NCBI GenBank assembly: GCA_030538185.1
Contig: JAUNUK010000006.1
Coordinates: 1 to 64,000 of the forward strand
Direction: 5' to 3'
DNA from: Actinomycetaceae bacterium
Lineage (GTDB): Bacteria > Actinomycetota > Actinomycetes > Actinomycetales > Actinomycetaceae
DNA: 64,000 nucleotides
Part shown: positions 9,024 to 18,147 of the stretch, piece after piece
Numbering within the stretch: the first letter of the stretch is position 1
Layout of the letters: every line of letters begins with the position of its first letter
The notes under the pieces: model-generated
What the model was told of the DNA's origin: nothing
What the model saw: the letters and a program-made list of their open reading frames with translations, nothing else
Database searches by the model: none
Translations under genes and position numbers: made by a program

Positions 9024-9126
9024 AGGGGAAACGGAAACCGCGCTTTCCGTTTCCCCTGAGTGACGCGCGGCGGATTATCGCCGCGCAATCAAGCACTGAC
9101 GCGCCGCAGATTATCGCGGCGCGTCA
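9024..9126. repeat. three-hairpin cluster, composite repeat copy 1
   Basis: Three stems follow one another: 9024-9057 (14-bp perfect stem, loop CCGCGC), 9065-9086 (GCGCGGCG/CGCCGCGC, loop GATTAT) and 9097-9126 (TGACGCGCCGC/GCGGCGCGTCA). The second stem with its flanks TGAC and CAAT recurs at 11283-11311, also preceded by a hairpin centred on AAACCGCG. This cluster lies just past the stop of the minus-strand C69 peptidase, so it may also end that transcript. Confidence 0.75.
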
Positions 9127-9144
9127 CGCACTGCAGTGAGGGAT

Positions 9145-11064
9145 TTATGCCCTCACTAGGGCGAACTGTCCTAGTGTTGTGGTTCGGAAGGTGATGGTCC
9201 TGCCCTTCACCGTGTACTTGACTGGTTGCCAGGTGCTGTTTTGTTCTTGGAACAGTGTGGCCCTGGAGAGTCTGACACCAGCTGGCACCTTGAGACTCAC
9301 TGAGACTGCGCCATTAGGTTGGACGTATTGCACGCCTGCCCCGCCAGGTATGCGTTCGGCCAGGCCCAGGTTCCAGGCGGCTCGCACCTTCCCAGCTTTT
9401 TGTGCCTGCGCATCAAGGGCCGGGAATTGTGCGGCGCCGATTTCATTGGCGGCAAAGATTGTGGGCAAAACGATCTGTTTGGGACCGACTGTCAGGTAGT
9501 TGCCGTTGGCACCGGGCAGACGGTGGGTGGTGTTGTAAACCCGCAAGGTTGCTTTCAGTCCTTTTAGATCCTCGAAAGCATTTGTGGATACTACAGCAAA
9601 ATCATTTGTCGCCCACGCTGCTGCCTCGCCGGGGTTTGTGGCTTGCTTTGTGGCCAGTGTCTGATCATCTGTGGGCCGTTTTGCCATGAGAGAGGCCTCG
9701 AAACGGTTGAGGTAATTCATCACGGGTGCGGCTAAGGTTGCGCGGTCCTTTTCGATGGCGTGGCCGACCTCGGTTGCAAGCCAATAGTAGGAAGAGTCAT
9801 CGACCATAAAGGGTTGGCGCGGGTTATTGCCCTTGGGCAGACGATCAGCGATAGAAACCGTCTGGTACGGCGCAATAAATGAGGTCACATTACCGTAGTA
9901 GGGCAAGTAAGGCGCACTTTGGGGGTTGCCCACGGTCTGCCAGAGCGTGCCAGGAACCGTAGCGGGCATACCCTTGGCAGGCAGTTGGAAAATATGTGCC
10001 TCCATGGTGTTGGTGTTACCAATGGGGTACTGTGCACCGGCCACCGGCTTGTTATCAGCCCCGAGGAAACCAGTGTCTTTTACAACTTTTTGGCTCAATG
10101 CCGCCAGGTTTGGGTCAACGCCCTCGAAACGTGAACGCTGTACGCGCATGGCATCAGCGACGCTCACCTTCTTAAACTGTGCGCTGGGGGTGTTCAGGAA
10201 GGGAAATTCTTTTGAATCCGAGGTCAGTGTGGAGCCTGGGTCAAGAGTTTTAACCCCAGACCACATGCGCGAAGAGTTACGCTCAGAGGCTTCGGTTGGG
10301 TTATAGCTCGCTGCCGGGTCAAAACTGCCATTGGTCTCTTTATAGGTTCCGGCCTCGCGTGGGACTTGTTCCAGTTTGACCGAGCACACAAAGTTGGTTT
10401 TATCTGCGCAGTTAACCTTGTTGAGCCAAAACGCGTTGGGCATGATGCTGAACTTATCCGAGGGGTACTTCATGGCTGCATACTGGTGGCCGGAGTACAG
10501 CTCCATGTACCAGATTTCCTTTTGATCGGCGATGATTAGGGTGTCGCCCTCGTTCATGCCGTCTTTGTCGACCAGTTTTGCCATGAGCTCGACGCCCTCG
10601 CGGGCGGTCGTGGCGTTGGCCAGAAGGACGGTGGTCAACACTCCTTCTTCCCAACCCTTTTCGGTGTAGGGATCGATTTTTTCTATGGCCTCAGAAACAC
10701 CAGCAGAAATCGTGGCATCCACGGCTACCCCGGCGCTATTAAAACCGGCCTCATCAAAATCGCCGTCCTCGGGGGTCACATCGCTGACGGACGTGAACTT
10801 CAAGGAAGGCTTGGTTTGAATGTGGGCTACACCGGTGTTGACTCCTTCAATACTTGCCCCAACCTGGTATTTTCCTGCCTCGTGGACCAGTAGCCGTTTG
10901 GGGTGGTTTTGTTCAAGGTCCTCGGTGCGTCCGAAGATTGCCGAGCCGTCAGTGGTCAGGTCCTGGCCAATAATGATCCCGGTGCAGGCATGTGCGGGTA
11001 GAGCCAAGGCCATCGTCGCGAACACGGCCGTGATAAAGACAGACGCCCTCGTCTGCAGTTTCAT
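9145..11064 (-). CDS. secreted C69 family dipeptidase
   Basis: A 639-residue exported protein of the PepD-like C69 family, N-terminal-nucleophile hydrolases that cleave dipeptides. A Sec signal peptide (K-L-Q-T-R, then a hydrophobic core) ends A-H-A, placing Cys27 at the mature N-terminus in C-T-G-I-I-I-G, as needed for the nucleophile. G-R-T-E-D-L follows, also typical. The catalytic domain takes up roughly residues 27-500; the last 60 residues look like a separate beta-rich tail. ATG at 11064 follows AGGAGATGAA. Hairpin repeats lie on both sides of the gene. Substrate may be peptidoglycan-derived or dietary peptides (inference). Confidence 0.85.
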   Translation of the reverse strand: MKLQTRASVFITAVFATMALALPAHACTGIIIGQDLTTDGSAIFGRTEDLEQNHPKRLLVHEAGKYQVGASIEGVNTGVAHIQTKPSLKFTSVSDVTPEDGDFDEAGFNSAGVAVDATISAGVSEAIEKIDPYTEKGWEEGVLTTVLLANATTAREGVELMAKLVDKDGMNEGDTLIIADQKEIWYMELYSGHQYAAMKYPSDKFSIMPNAFWLNKVNCADKTNFVCSVKLEQVPREAGTYKETNGSFDPAASYNPTEASERNSSRMWSGVKTLDPGSTLTSDSKEFPFLNTPSAQFKKVSVADAMRVQRSRFEGVDPNLAALSQKVVKDTGFLGADNKPVAGAQYPIGNTNTMEAHIFQLPAKGMPATVPGTLWQTVGNPQSAPYLPYYGNVTSFIAPYQTVSIADRLPKGNNPRQPFMVDDSSYYWLATEVGHAIEKDRATLAAPVMNYLNRFEASLMAKRPTDDQTLATKQATNPGEAAAWATNDFAVVSTNAFEDLKGLKATLRVYNTTHRLPGANGNYLTVGPKQIVLPTIFAANEIGAAQFPALDAQAQKAGKVRAAWNLGLAERIPGGAGVQYVQPNGAVSVSLKVPAGVRLSRATLFQEQNSTWQPVKYTVKGRTITFRTTTLGQFALVRA

Positions 11065-11245
11065 TTCATCTCCTGTTTTTAAGTAATCAAATGGTGGGTT
11101 TTCAACGAAAACTTACTCCCAGGTTATGACCGTTCTCCGCAAGACTGAAGGGCTATAGGTCCTTGTTAATCCGCATTAATTCGCAAGAACGAAAACCCCG
11201 CAGGTGGGGGCGGCACTCAGGCTCTGCCCACAGTCATGTGAAATA

Positions 11246-11311
11246 GAGGTTGCGCAAACCGCGTTTCTCGCAACCTCGCGAGTGACGCGCGGCGGATTAT
11301 CGCCGCGCAAT
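11246..11311. repeat. composite hairpin repeat copy 2
   Basis: First hairpin 11246-11277 (GAGGTTGCG/CGCAACCTC, centre AAACCGCGTTT), then the conserved second hairpin 11287-11308 with loop GATTAT. The second hairpin and its flanks are identical to copy 1 at 9061-9089. The first has a completely different stem around the same centre, AAACCGCG. Confidence 0.75.
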
Positions 11312-11326
11312 TAAACACTGAAACAC

Positions 11327-11358
11327 TGCGGCCCCGGTGCAGGAGCATCGGGGCCGCA
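11327..11358 (-). terminator. hairpin downstream of the trx genes
   Basis: TGCGGCCCCG and CGGGGCCGCA form a 10-bp stem with a 12-base loop. On the minus strand it is followed by a T-rich run (TGTTTCAGTGTTTAATT) and then the composite repeat. It lies in the 449-bp gap 11065-11513 between the trx genes and the C69 gene promoter and is a plausible terminator for trxA. Confidence 0.5.
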
Positions 11359-11513
11359 TAGGGTATGTATGAACACACCCTGACCTGGGTTATACCTGGG
11401 ACTTTACCGGGAAAAAGCTGAATGTGCAAACAGTTTCTATATATTGAAACGGCCTTGTTCTGCGGTTACCCTTCTGTAAAGGTCATATTAAAGATGAGGC
11501 TTGATTTCCTTGA

Positions 11514-11810
11514 TCATGTGGCCTTGGAACGTCCTCCCACAATCTGGTGAACGATTTTTCCATCCCTGTACAGGTTGAAGGTGGGGATCGACCCAATGCT
11601 TGACGATGCCGTTATCTCAGGAGCTTCATCGGTGTCCAGTTTCGCCACCCGAAGCTGACCGTCAAGTTCTTTGGCAATGGCAGCAATGATGGGGTGCATT
11701 TGGCGGCAAGGAGGACACCACTTAGCCCAAAAGTCGACGAGGACCGGGATAGGTGACGCCAAAACGACCTCGTCAAAATTATCTTCCGTGACCACTATTG
11801 GCTTAGACAT
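11514..11810 (-). CDS. trxA: thioredoxin, apparent 3' frameshift
   Basis: Thioredoxin-fold protein of 98 residues with the active site W-C-P-P-C in place of the usual W-C-G-P-C. The fold is recognisable up to the strand S-I-P-T-F-N-L-Y and the V-G-G-R-S-K segment. The frame then stops (TGA at 11514-11516) where a thioredoxin should continue into its last helix. Shifting back one base at about 11520 gives S-K-A-H-M-I-K-E-I-K-P-H-L and a stop at 11488, exactly the missing C-terminal helix. So either one base is missing from the sequence or the gene is recently broken. ATG follows AAGGACGATGAGAA. It lies 77 bp after trxB. Confidence 0.8.
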   Translation of the reverse strand: MSKPIVVTEDNFDEVVLASPIPVLVDFWAKWCPPCRQMHPIIAAIAKELDGQLRVAKLDTDEAPEITASSSIGSIPTFNLYRDGKIVHQIVGGRSKAT

Positions 11811-11887
11811 TTCTCATCGTCCTTTTCCTTCACAAACCTGAGGCTACCCGACCAGCATAGTCTTACCTGGAGGGTTATATATTACGT

Positions 11888-12850
11888 CTAACTCATGTTT
11901 TCAAGTAGGTATGCTTCGACATCCAAAGCGGCGCGGCATCCGGAGGCGGCTGCAGTGATGGCCTGCCGGTAAACGTGGTCAACAACATCACCAGAAGCAA
12001 AGACACCAGGCATAGAGGTTTTTGTGCCAGGCTGATCGACCAAAATGTAGCCATTTTCATCCAGATCTAGTTGCCCGCCCAGAATCTCCGTTCGGGGTAG
12101 GTGCCCAATGGCAACAAACACACCAGAGGCAGGAACCTCGCGAGTATCCCCTGTTTGTGTGTCGGTTAGGGTTACGGATTCAACCTGGCTTTCACCGTTG
12201 ATAGCAGTAACCTTCGAGTTCCACTCGAAACGGATGTTCTCATTAGCAAAGGCTCGGTCCTGCATGACCTTAGAGGCGCGCAACTCATCCCTGCGGTGCA
12301 CAACGGTCACAGAAGATCCGAATCTCGACAGGAAAATCGCTTCTTGCAAAGCAGAATCCCCACCACCCACGACAATAATCGGGCGGTCTTTGAAAAAGAA
12401 GCCATCACAGGTCGCACAGTAGGAAACGCCTTTACCGGAGTAACTGGGTTCCTCTGGCAAACCTATCTTGCGGTGCTCAGAACCGGTGGCAAGGATGACA
12501 GTTTTTGCCTGATACACAGCACCATCAGTGTGAATGGTCTTAACCGGACCTTCCAGATCCAATTGTGTGGCGTCCTCGAAAATGATCTCTGCCCCGAAAC
12601 GTTCAGCCTGTTCACGCATGTTATCCATCAAGTCAGGGCCCATAATGCCTTGCGCGAAACCAGGAAAGTTTTCAACCTCGGTTGTGTTCATGAGGGCCCC
12701 GCCAGCGGCCATCGCCCCAGCTAGTACGACAGGGTTAAGACCTGCGCGCGCGGTGTAAATCGCTGCCGTATATCCTGCCGGACCAGATCCGACAATCACG
12801 ACATCATGTACACGGTTTTCTTCCAAGGTTTCATCCCTCCGCTTTTGCAT
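11888..12850 (-). CDS. trxB: thioredoxin reductase
   Basis: FAD- and NADPH-dependent reductase of about 320 residues that recharges thioredoxin. It has the FAD-binding G-S-G-P-A-G-Y-T-A near the N-terminus, the redox centre C-A-T-C-D-G, the NADPH loop G-G-G-D-S-A-L-Q-E-A and the C-terminal G-D-V-V-D-H-V-Y-R-Q-A. I chose ATG at 12850, preceded by GAGAAG; a TTG at 12871 would add seven residues. It is placed directly before trxA on the same strand, the usual actinobacterial pairing after murJ. Confidence 0.92.
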   Translation of the reverse strand: MQKRRDETLEENRVHDVVIVGSGPAGYTAAIYTARAGLNPVVLAGAMAAGGALMNTTEVENFPGFAQGIMGPDLMDNMREQAERFGAEIIFEDATQLDLEGPVKTIHTDGAVYQAKTVILATGSEHRKIGLPEEPSYSGKGVSYCATCDGFFFKDRPIIVVGGGDSALQEAIFLSRFGSSVTVVHRRDELRASKVMQDRAFANENIRFEWNSKVTAINGESQVESVTLTDTQTGDTREVPASGVFVAIGHLPRTEILGGQLDLDENGYILVDQPGTKTSMPGVFASGDVVDHVYRQAITAAASGCRAALDVEAYLLENMS

Positions 12851-12914
12851 GTGCTTCTCTACGTTGAACAACCGGGTCGATTAATATAATCCCACAGACC
12901 CGTCGAGGACTCAC

Positions 12915-13571
12915 CTAGTTTCCTTTTATGGCAATTTCTGAGATGGACAGACGGTTTCGCCCATCGCTTGTGTGGGGCAATTCTTTACACCACAGGACTA
13001 CCGAGGACGTTTTTGTCGTGTCCGTAACCTTAACCGTTGTGACGTGGTCAAAGGAGCCTTGGGCGAGGACGGTTCCCCCAGTGGGATCGTCTGCCGAGGT
13101 GGCCCGCAACTCAAAGGAGCCACCCACGGCATCTGAGTGGATGACGACTTCCTCAATGGCGGCTTCACGATTGAGCGTCAGTGCGATACCGATGCCGGGT
13201 TTCATGCCAGCAAAATTGGGGGCGTTATAGAAACGTGAGTACCAAGCGGGACCTGTTTCACCGTCGATCAATAGGTGTTGGAGTTCGGGGTGTTCATTGT
13301 TATCCCCGAAAGGATCCAGGGAGGTCGCCGAGGTGATTTCCACGGATTGTCCGGGGTTGTCCACACCACTACTTTCAGGATTTGGGCTTGCCGAGGGCGA
13401 ATTCTTGCTGGTCTCTTGGGTGGAGGTTGGTTGTTTCGCCTCGGCCTCGGTTTGAGACGTTCCCAAGGGGCGGGTGATGATGAGCACTGCAGCGAAGAGG
13501 GCAATGGCCACAATGCCTGCCACTATCCCTATGGCCCAGTTGCTGAAGGTCCTTTTGTCCTGAAAACTCAC
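12915..13571 (-). CDS. membrane-anchored protein with discoidin-like domain
   Basis: A 218-residue protein: short cytoplasmic start, one membrane helix (about residues 12-34), a Ser/Pro/Thr-rich linker to about 80 containing one CCGAGGGCG motif, and a beta-rich C-terminal domain. In many actinobacteria the gene at this place after murJ encodes a protein kinase or pseudokinase with a TM helix and a C-terminal sugar-binding-like domain. Here only the TM and C-terminal parts are present (inference from position and fold-like features). GTG at 13571, 19 bp after murJ. The name is tentative. Confidence 0.55.
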   Translation of the reverse strand: MSFQDKRTFSNWAIGIVAGIVAIALFAAVLIITRPLGTSQTEAEAKQPTSTQETSKNSPSASPNPESSGVDNPGQSVEITSATSLDPFGDNNEHPELQHLLIDGETGPAWYSRFYNAPNFAGMKPGIGIALTLNREAAIEEVVIHSDAVGGSFELRATSADDPTGGTVLAQGSFDHVTTVKVTDTTKTSSVVLWCKELPHTSDGRNRLSISEIAIKGN

Positions 13572-13590
13572 GGTCTTAGCCTACCTACCT

Positions 13591-15354
13591 TCACTTTTGA
13601 GTGCTGTTCGTTGTGCCTGGGCGCCTGAGATCCTTGAGGGAACGAAGCTCGGGTAGACGCAGAACAAGCAGGGTTAGAAAGTACACCACCAGCATAAGTA
13701 CCCCTACGGCGGCGCAGCGAGCCAGAGCCCCACAGAAGTGGGCTCCGGTTTCACCTATGTGTGAGATCCACTGTGGGTCATGGGACACTGGGCCCCACCA
13801 GGCCAGTAATGCCCAGGCCGCAAGGGACGGGGGCAGAACACCGATAAGCAGCAGGCCGTAGGTTTTGGCAATCGAGCGAAAGACCTGTGTTGTTACCCCA
13901 CGCTGGTGTAGCAGATAAAAGCCAGTCAAGGCAGCTGCGGCAGTGCCCAAGGCATCGGCTCCCACCGCGCCACCAACCCACCAGTCAGCGGGTAGGAAAT
14001 AGACCGATAATAGTGCGCCTGCAATGGTGATAACAGACAGTGGGATCTGGGTGAAGAACGCAGTGCGGGTGTCCTCAAAGGCATAAAACACGCGGTTGTT
14101 CAGCGAGAAAAGGCCTTGGAAGGCGATGCCAAGGCTCATAATGGCCAAGACTTTAGCCATGCCAAGGGCTTGTTCGACCGGGAGCCTGGGGCCGATGAGT
14201 TGCGCGATTGGAACGCTGGCGACCACGAAGAAGGCAGCAGAAAATACAGTGAAAATCCCGATAATGCGTGCGCCCCTGGAGTAGTCAGCGCTCACAGCCT
14301 GGGTGTCGTTGGCGGCTGCCTTCATGGCCATGCCCGTGAAAAGGGCTGTGGTAATCGAGGTGGTGATCAGAGACTGGGGCAGCATGTAGATCATGTAGGC
14401 GGTCGCGTAGATGGTGGTTGCCGGAACGAATTGGTCGTTGGCAACCCCCCAGCCGTTGGCCGCCGCCGCCGTGTTCGTGACGGCCAGGTACCCCAATTGG
14501 CCCACCAGCAGGGCGGCGAAGGCCCAACCAGCCACCTTGCCAGCACGCTTGAGGCCGTGCCCCTTGAATTTAGTGTTTATTCGCAGGTGAAAGCCTAGTC
14601 GTTTCAAGGGGATCAAAAGCACCAGAGCCTGCATGACCACACCTAGAGTCGCGCTGCCTGCCAGGATAGCCACCCGGTCGAAAGTCCAAAGCGCTGTGTC
14701 GATTGTGGCTGGTCCCGTGAAGCCAAAGAGCCCGACATAGATGCCAATGCCCGCTATGGCGATCACATTGTTTAAAACGGGCGCCCACATATAGGGGCCG
14801 AAGACAGAATGAGCATTTAAAACCTGCCCCAACAGTGCATATGTACCGTAGAAGAAGATTTGTGGCAGGCACCAAATAGCAAAGATCACTGCTAGGCGGT
14901 GAAACTCAGGGTCCAGGCCGGCGTTATAGAGGGTGATCAATATCGAGGCGCCCAAAACCGAGAGGACCGTTATGGCAAGCAAGATGATCGCCGCCAGGGT
15001 CAATAACGCGTTGACAGCGTCCTCACCCTCGCGGTCTCCAGCTTTTCGCCCTCGTAAGGATCGAACTATCTGAGGCACCAAAATAGCTGATAGGACGCCT
15101 CCTGCAAGGAGGTTGTAGATGGTGTTGGGAAGGGTATTGGCGGCATTGAAGGCGTCCGAGGCACCAAACCCGCCGATGGCCGCCAAAAGCAGAGCCGAGC
15201 GCAGGAAACCCAGGGCACGCGAAGTGAGGGTACCTGCAAACATAATGGCACTTGACCTGGCTAAACCCGAGGGTTTGGCCAGCAGGGCGTCGCGTTCATC
15301 AATGGATGCGGGTGTTGGGTCCTCTTTTTTTGGTTTAGCCGGATCCTTCGTCAT
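13591..15354 (-). CDS. murJ: lipid II flippase MurJ (MviN)
   Basis: A 587-residue polytopic membrane protein of the MOP/MviN family with about 14 helices, moving lipid-linked peptidoglycan precursors across the membrane. The N-terminal cytoplasmic tail is rich in K, P and D, followed by the family-typical R-A-L-G-F-L-R-S-A-L-L and later N-A-A-N-T-L-P-N-T-I-Y-N-L-L-A-G-G-V-L-S-A. Its ATG overlaps the DUF6049 stop (ATGA, 15351-15354), so the two are co-translated. The conserved NUDIX-DUF6049-murJ order supports the call. Confidence 0.9.
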   Translation of the reverse strand: MTKDPAKPKKEDPTPASIDERDALLAKPSGLARSSAIMFAGTLTSRALGFLRSALLLAAIGGFGASDAFNAANTLPNTIYNLLAGGVLSAILVPQIVRSLRGRKAGDREGEDAVNALLTLAAIILLAITVLSVLGASILITLYNAGLDPEFHRLAVIFAIWCLPQIFFYGTYALLGQVLNAHSVFGPYMWAPVLNNVIAIAGIGIYVGLFGFTGPATIDTALWTFDRVAILAGSATLGVVMQALVLLIPLKRLGFHLRINTKFKGHGLKRAGKVAGWAFAALLVGQLGYLAVTNTAAAANGWGVANDQFVPATTIYATAYMIYMLPQSLITTSITTALFTGMAMKAAANDTQAVSADYSRGARIIGIFTVFSAAFFVVASVPIAQLIGPRLPVEQALGMAKVLAIMSLGIAFQGLFSLNNRVFYAFEDTRTAFFTQIPLSVITIAGALLSVYFLPADWWVGGAVGADALGTAAAALTGFYLLHQRGVTTQVFRSIAKTYGLLLIGVLPPSLAAWALLAWWGPVSHDPQWISHIGETGAHFCGALARCAAVGVLMLVVYFLTLLVLRLPELRSLKDLRRPGTTNSTQK

Positions 15355-17525
15355 GAAGACCTCCTGCCGCGCCTGATATTCCTAATGAGGCCCACAATTA
15401 AGAAGAGCAGAACCGCGCCACCCAGGACGGCAGTTCCCGAGGTTTCCCAGTCGGCTCGCACACGCACCGAAATCGATGAGGGAGTGGAAACAGTTTGCCC
15501 AAGGGGGCTAAGTACCTGCACGTCAACGCGCACATCACCGGAACCGACAGCCTTAATGGCGACCTGTGCCGTCTTGGCGGAGTGCGCGGGGATCGTCAGG
15601 GCGGGGCTCTCTTTGGGTTGGAGGCGCAGGTCCTCGGTTTCCAGGTTCACCAGGATGTTTATTGGAACGCTCAGATTATTTGATACACCCACCGGCATTT
15701 TCGCACTCGAGTCAATCACATTTATTGTCGAGGACGGCTGGGCCACGACTGCTTTGGTAATGGCCTGGCTGTGTTCTTTGAATTTCTCGATGGAATCCAG
15801 GTGCTGCGGTATTGCATCGCGCCAGGCGACGGCGCCAAACTGTGTGATGAGGAAACGGGCTGGTAGGGATAGGGCTTGTGGATCTTCGAGTATGGAAGAA
15901 AAGGTTTGAATCTCGTCGTGGAGTGCAATGGGCTGAGACCAAAACTCATCGCTGAGCGACGGATATGGCGCACGTGAACTCGTGTCTTCCTCGGGAGTTT
16001 TTAGGGTTTCATCTCTTTTGACGTCTGGCACGGGTTCTTCAAGGGCTTGGTCAAGCGATATGGCCTGAAGCCACCGAGCTTGTGCAAGCTGATTCAAAGT
16101 CATCTCTGCTTCGGGCAAGAGCTTTGCGTCGCGGGGGAGGGATGCTACGTAAACCCTGGAAATGGCGGGAAGTTCCCTGGTCAAGACAGCACTTTGGGCT
16201 AGGAACCACTGCCTGCCAGCGACACTTGTGGCGTCATGCGTTATGACCGACTCAGCTGTGCCTCGGGTGGCCCCCACAGCATCTGAGGTGGTTAAGGATT
16301 GGGAGAGACTCAGATCGAGAGAAGCATCGGTTAAGACAGCCGATACCTGTTCGGAGGCTGTGTTGATGGCAGCAGTGGAGCTGGGTGTGTAGGTCAACTG
16401 CTTTTTAGGAGGCAAGAGCTCGGCGGGGAGGAGGGCAACGGCCTTGGATGCACTATCTGCTTGTTTTAGAGCTTTTAGTCCTAAATTGAGTGAATCGGGG
16501 TTGACCTGGTTGTCCTTGGGGACAGGCCAAATTAGCCTTTTCTTGTTTGCGATGCCCAGATTCGTCAATTGTGTGTTTACCGTGTGACCTTGGGTCAGGG
16601 TTCCCCAGTCATCCAGCAGGGAAGGCGCAAGCCTGGCATGTGCCCTTTCAGAGCTAAGTCTTTGCAGGTCAACATCCCCAAGGGGTAAAAGCTCCAGAGG
16701 GTGAGCCAAGGAATCTAAGGCAGGAAACCAGGGAGTAGCCGGGCCGTCTTCAGGGGGAGGCGACAGCGTGGAAACCTCGGTCGACGTCAACTGCGTCAAT
16801 GCCTGAACTCGGTTTTGGGAGTCGGAAATTAGTGTCGGGTTAATGGCCAGTGTTACCAATGGATTACTACCCAGTCGCGTCAGATCTAGGAGGCGAGTGC
16901 TGGGTTTGACATTCAGCGAGGTCTCTAGGGTAGAGGCATCAAGGAGTTCTTGGGCGGTGGGGGTAACTGGAATAAAGAACATCATCTTGGAGGGGGAGAA
17001 GTCCACGCCTGAATCCCAGAGCATAAAGCTCCTTGCGCTGTCGAGCACTACCCCGAATTCGTCAAGAGCGTCAACGGCAATTCCGCGTGGTCCCCAAGAA
17101 TCCCTGCTGCCCAAAGGAAGCTGTGAGGCGGGAATAGACAGGTCGATGTTTACAGAAGTCTCGGGCGAAAGCGAAGTGAAGTCTTGGGTTGTCACCTGCC
17201 TTGCTGAACTGGGGGCACTGGCGGGATTCATCCACTTTTCCAAGGCCGAGCGCAGCACCGGGGTTCTGGTCTGCATAGACACGGATATGCGGCCGTTCAT
17301 TGACCGCTGGGTGTTATTGGACAAGGTCACACGCAGATCCAAAAAGGCGTCTTCTTGCCCCGCATTGGCCGAAAGAATAGGGGTCATCCGGATGATATTG
17401 ACGCTGATATCAGGGGCAGGCTTCGGTTCAATCTTGGGAGCGGGCAAAGCATGTAGAGGCAGGGCAGGCATAAATAAACAGATGAGAGCAACGAAGGTCA
17501 CGAGGTAGTACCGTGGCTTGCTCAT
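15351..17525 (-). CDS. DUF6049 family secreted/membrane protein
   Basis: A 724-residue protein with an N-terminal signal peptide (hydrophobic core then L-H-A-L-P-A-P), a large extracellular part and a single C-terminal membrane helix followed by R-N-I-R-R-G-R-R. This matches the DUF6049 proteins always found before murJ in actinobacteria; their role is unknown, though a link to peptidoglycan export is plausible from the constant neighbourhood. It overlaps the NUDIX gene start-to-stop (ATGA at 17522) and murJ likewise, so three genes form one coupled unit. Confidence 0.8.
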   Translation of the reverse strand: MSKPRYYLVTFVALICLFMPALPLHALPAPKIEPKPAPDISVNIIRMTPILSANAGQEDAFLDLRVTLSNNTQRSMNGRISVSMQTRTPVLRSALEKWMNPASAPSSARQVTTQDFTSLSPETSVNIDLSIPASQLPLGSRDSWGPRGIAVDALDEFGVVLDSARSFMLWDSGVDFSPSKMMFFIPVTPTAQELLDASTLETSLNVKPSTRLLDLTRLGSNPLVTLAINPTLISDSQNRVQALTQLTSTEVSTLSPPPEDGPATPWFPALDSLAHPLELLPLGDVDLQRLSSERAHARLAPSLLDDWGTLTQGHTVNTQLTNLGIANKKRLIWPVPKDNQVNPDSLNLGLKALKQADSASKAVALLPAELLPPKKQLTYTPSSTAAINTASEQVSAVLTDASLDLSLSQSLTTSDAVGATRGTAESVITHDATSVAGRQWFLAQSAVLTRELPAISRVYVASLPRDAKLLPEAEMTLNQLAQARWLQAISLDQALEEPVPDVKRDETLKTPEEDTSSRAPYPSLSDEFWSQPIALHDEIQTFSSILEDPQALSLPARFLITQFGAVAWRDAIPQHLDSIEKFKEHSQAITKAVVAQPSSTINVIDSSAKMPVGVSNNLSVPINILVNLETEDLRLQPKESPALTIPAHSAKTAQVAIKAVGSGDVRVDVQVLSPLGQTVSTPSSISVRVRADWETSGTAVLGGAVLLFLIVGLIRNIRRGRRSS

Positions 17526-18040
17526 CGAACCCTTCCAACCAATAGCTCAGCGGCAATCCTAGCGACACGACGTTCGTTGGGGAAGGCCAGTCTCTTGGAC
17601 AGTTTCATCAATGGGATCCAGGCTACCGACTCTGCCTCTTGATCGGGATCCGCTTCGGTTGTGAGTTCGCCAGATAAGGCCTCTAATAAAAAAAGGTGTA
17701 CAACCTTGTGGACACGCCTATCCGTTCCGGTAAACGAATAGTCGATGGTGGATAGGTGGCAGATGACTTTCCCGGTGATTCCGGTCTCCTCCGCAATTTC
17801 TCGAACAGCAGTTTGAGCGGGGGTTTCTTCGCCTTCCAAGTGTCCCTTTGGCAGGCACCACTCCAGTCTGCCTGCCCTGTTGCGTCGGCTTATACACGCG
17901 ACATGTGCCTCGCCTTTTATGACACTCACCACCAAACCTCCCGCGGAAGTTTCGAGCATAATGGGCAGCTGACGACCGGAGCGAGTGCGGTAAACACCGA
18001 TCGCATCAGCGAATTCAGGCTGCTGCTCTTTGGCGGACAT
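17522..18040 (-). CDS. NUDIX hydrolase
   Basis: A 172-residue NUDIX protein. The full box is present around residues 66-88 (G-H-L-E-G-E-E, then R-E-I-A-E-E-T-G-I), so the Mg-binding glutamates are intact. Such enzymes remove or hydrolyse damaged or regulatory nucleoside diphosphate compounds; the substrate cannot be read from sequence. Start ATG at 18040. It is the first gene of the minus-strand envelope cluster and diverges from cca across a 107-bp gap, the common arrangement in actinobacteria. Confidence 0.85.
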   Translation of the reverse strand: MSAKEQQPEFADAIGVYRTRSGRQLPIMLETSAGGLVVSVIKGEAHVACISRRNRAGRLEWCLPKGHLEGEETPAQTAVREIAEETGITGKVICHLSTIDYSFTGTDRRVHKVVHLFLLEALSGELTTEADPDQEAESVAWIPLMKLSKRLAFPNERRVARIAAELLVGRVR

Positions 18041-18147
18041 GACTCAACTGTAAACGGTAGGGTCTCTTGGCACGGCTTTGGGCACCATGCTTTCGCTAAA
18101 GTAGCCTTGCAGAAGTGATATAAGAGGCAAGGAAGAAGGACGAGTCT

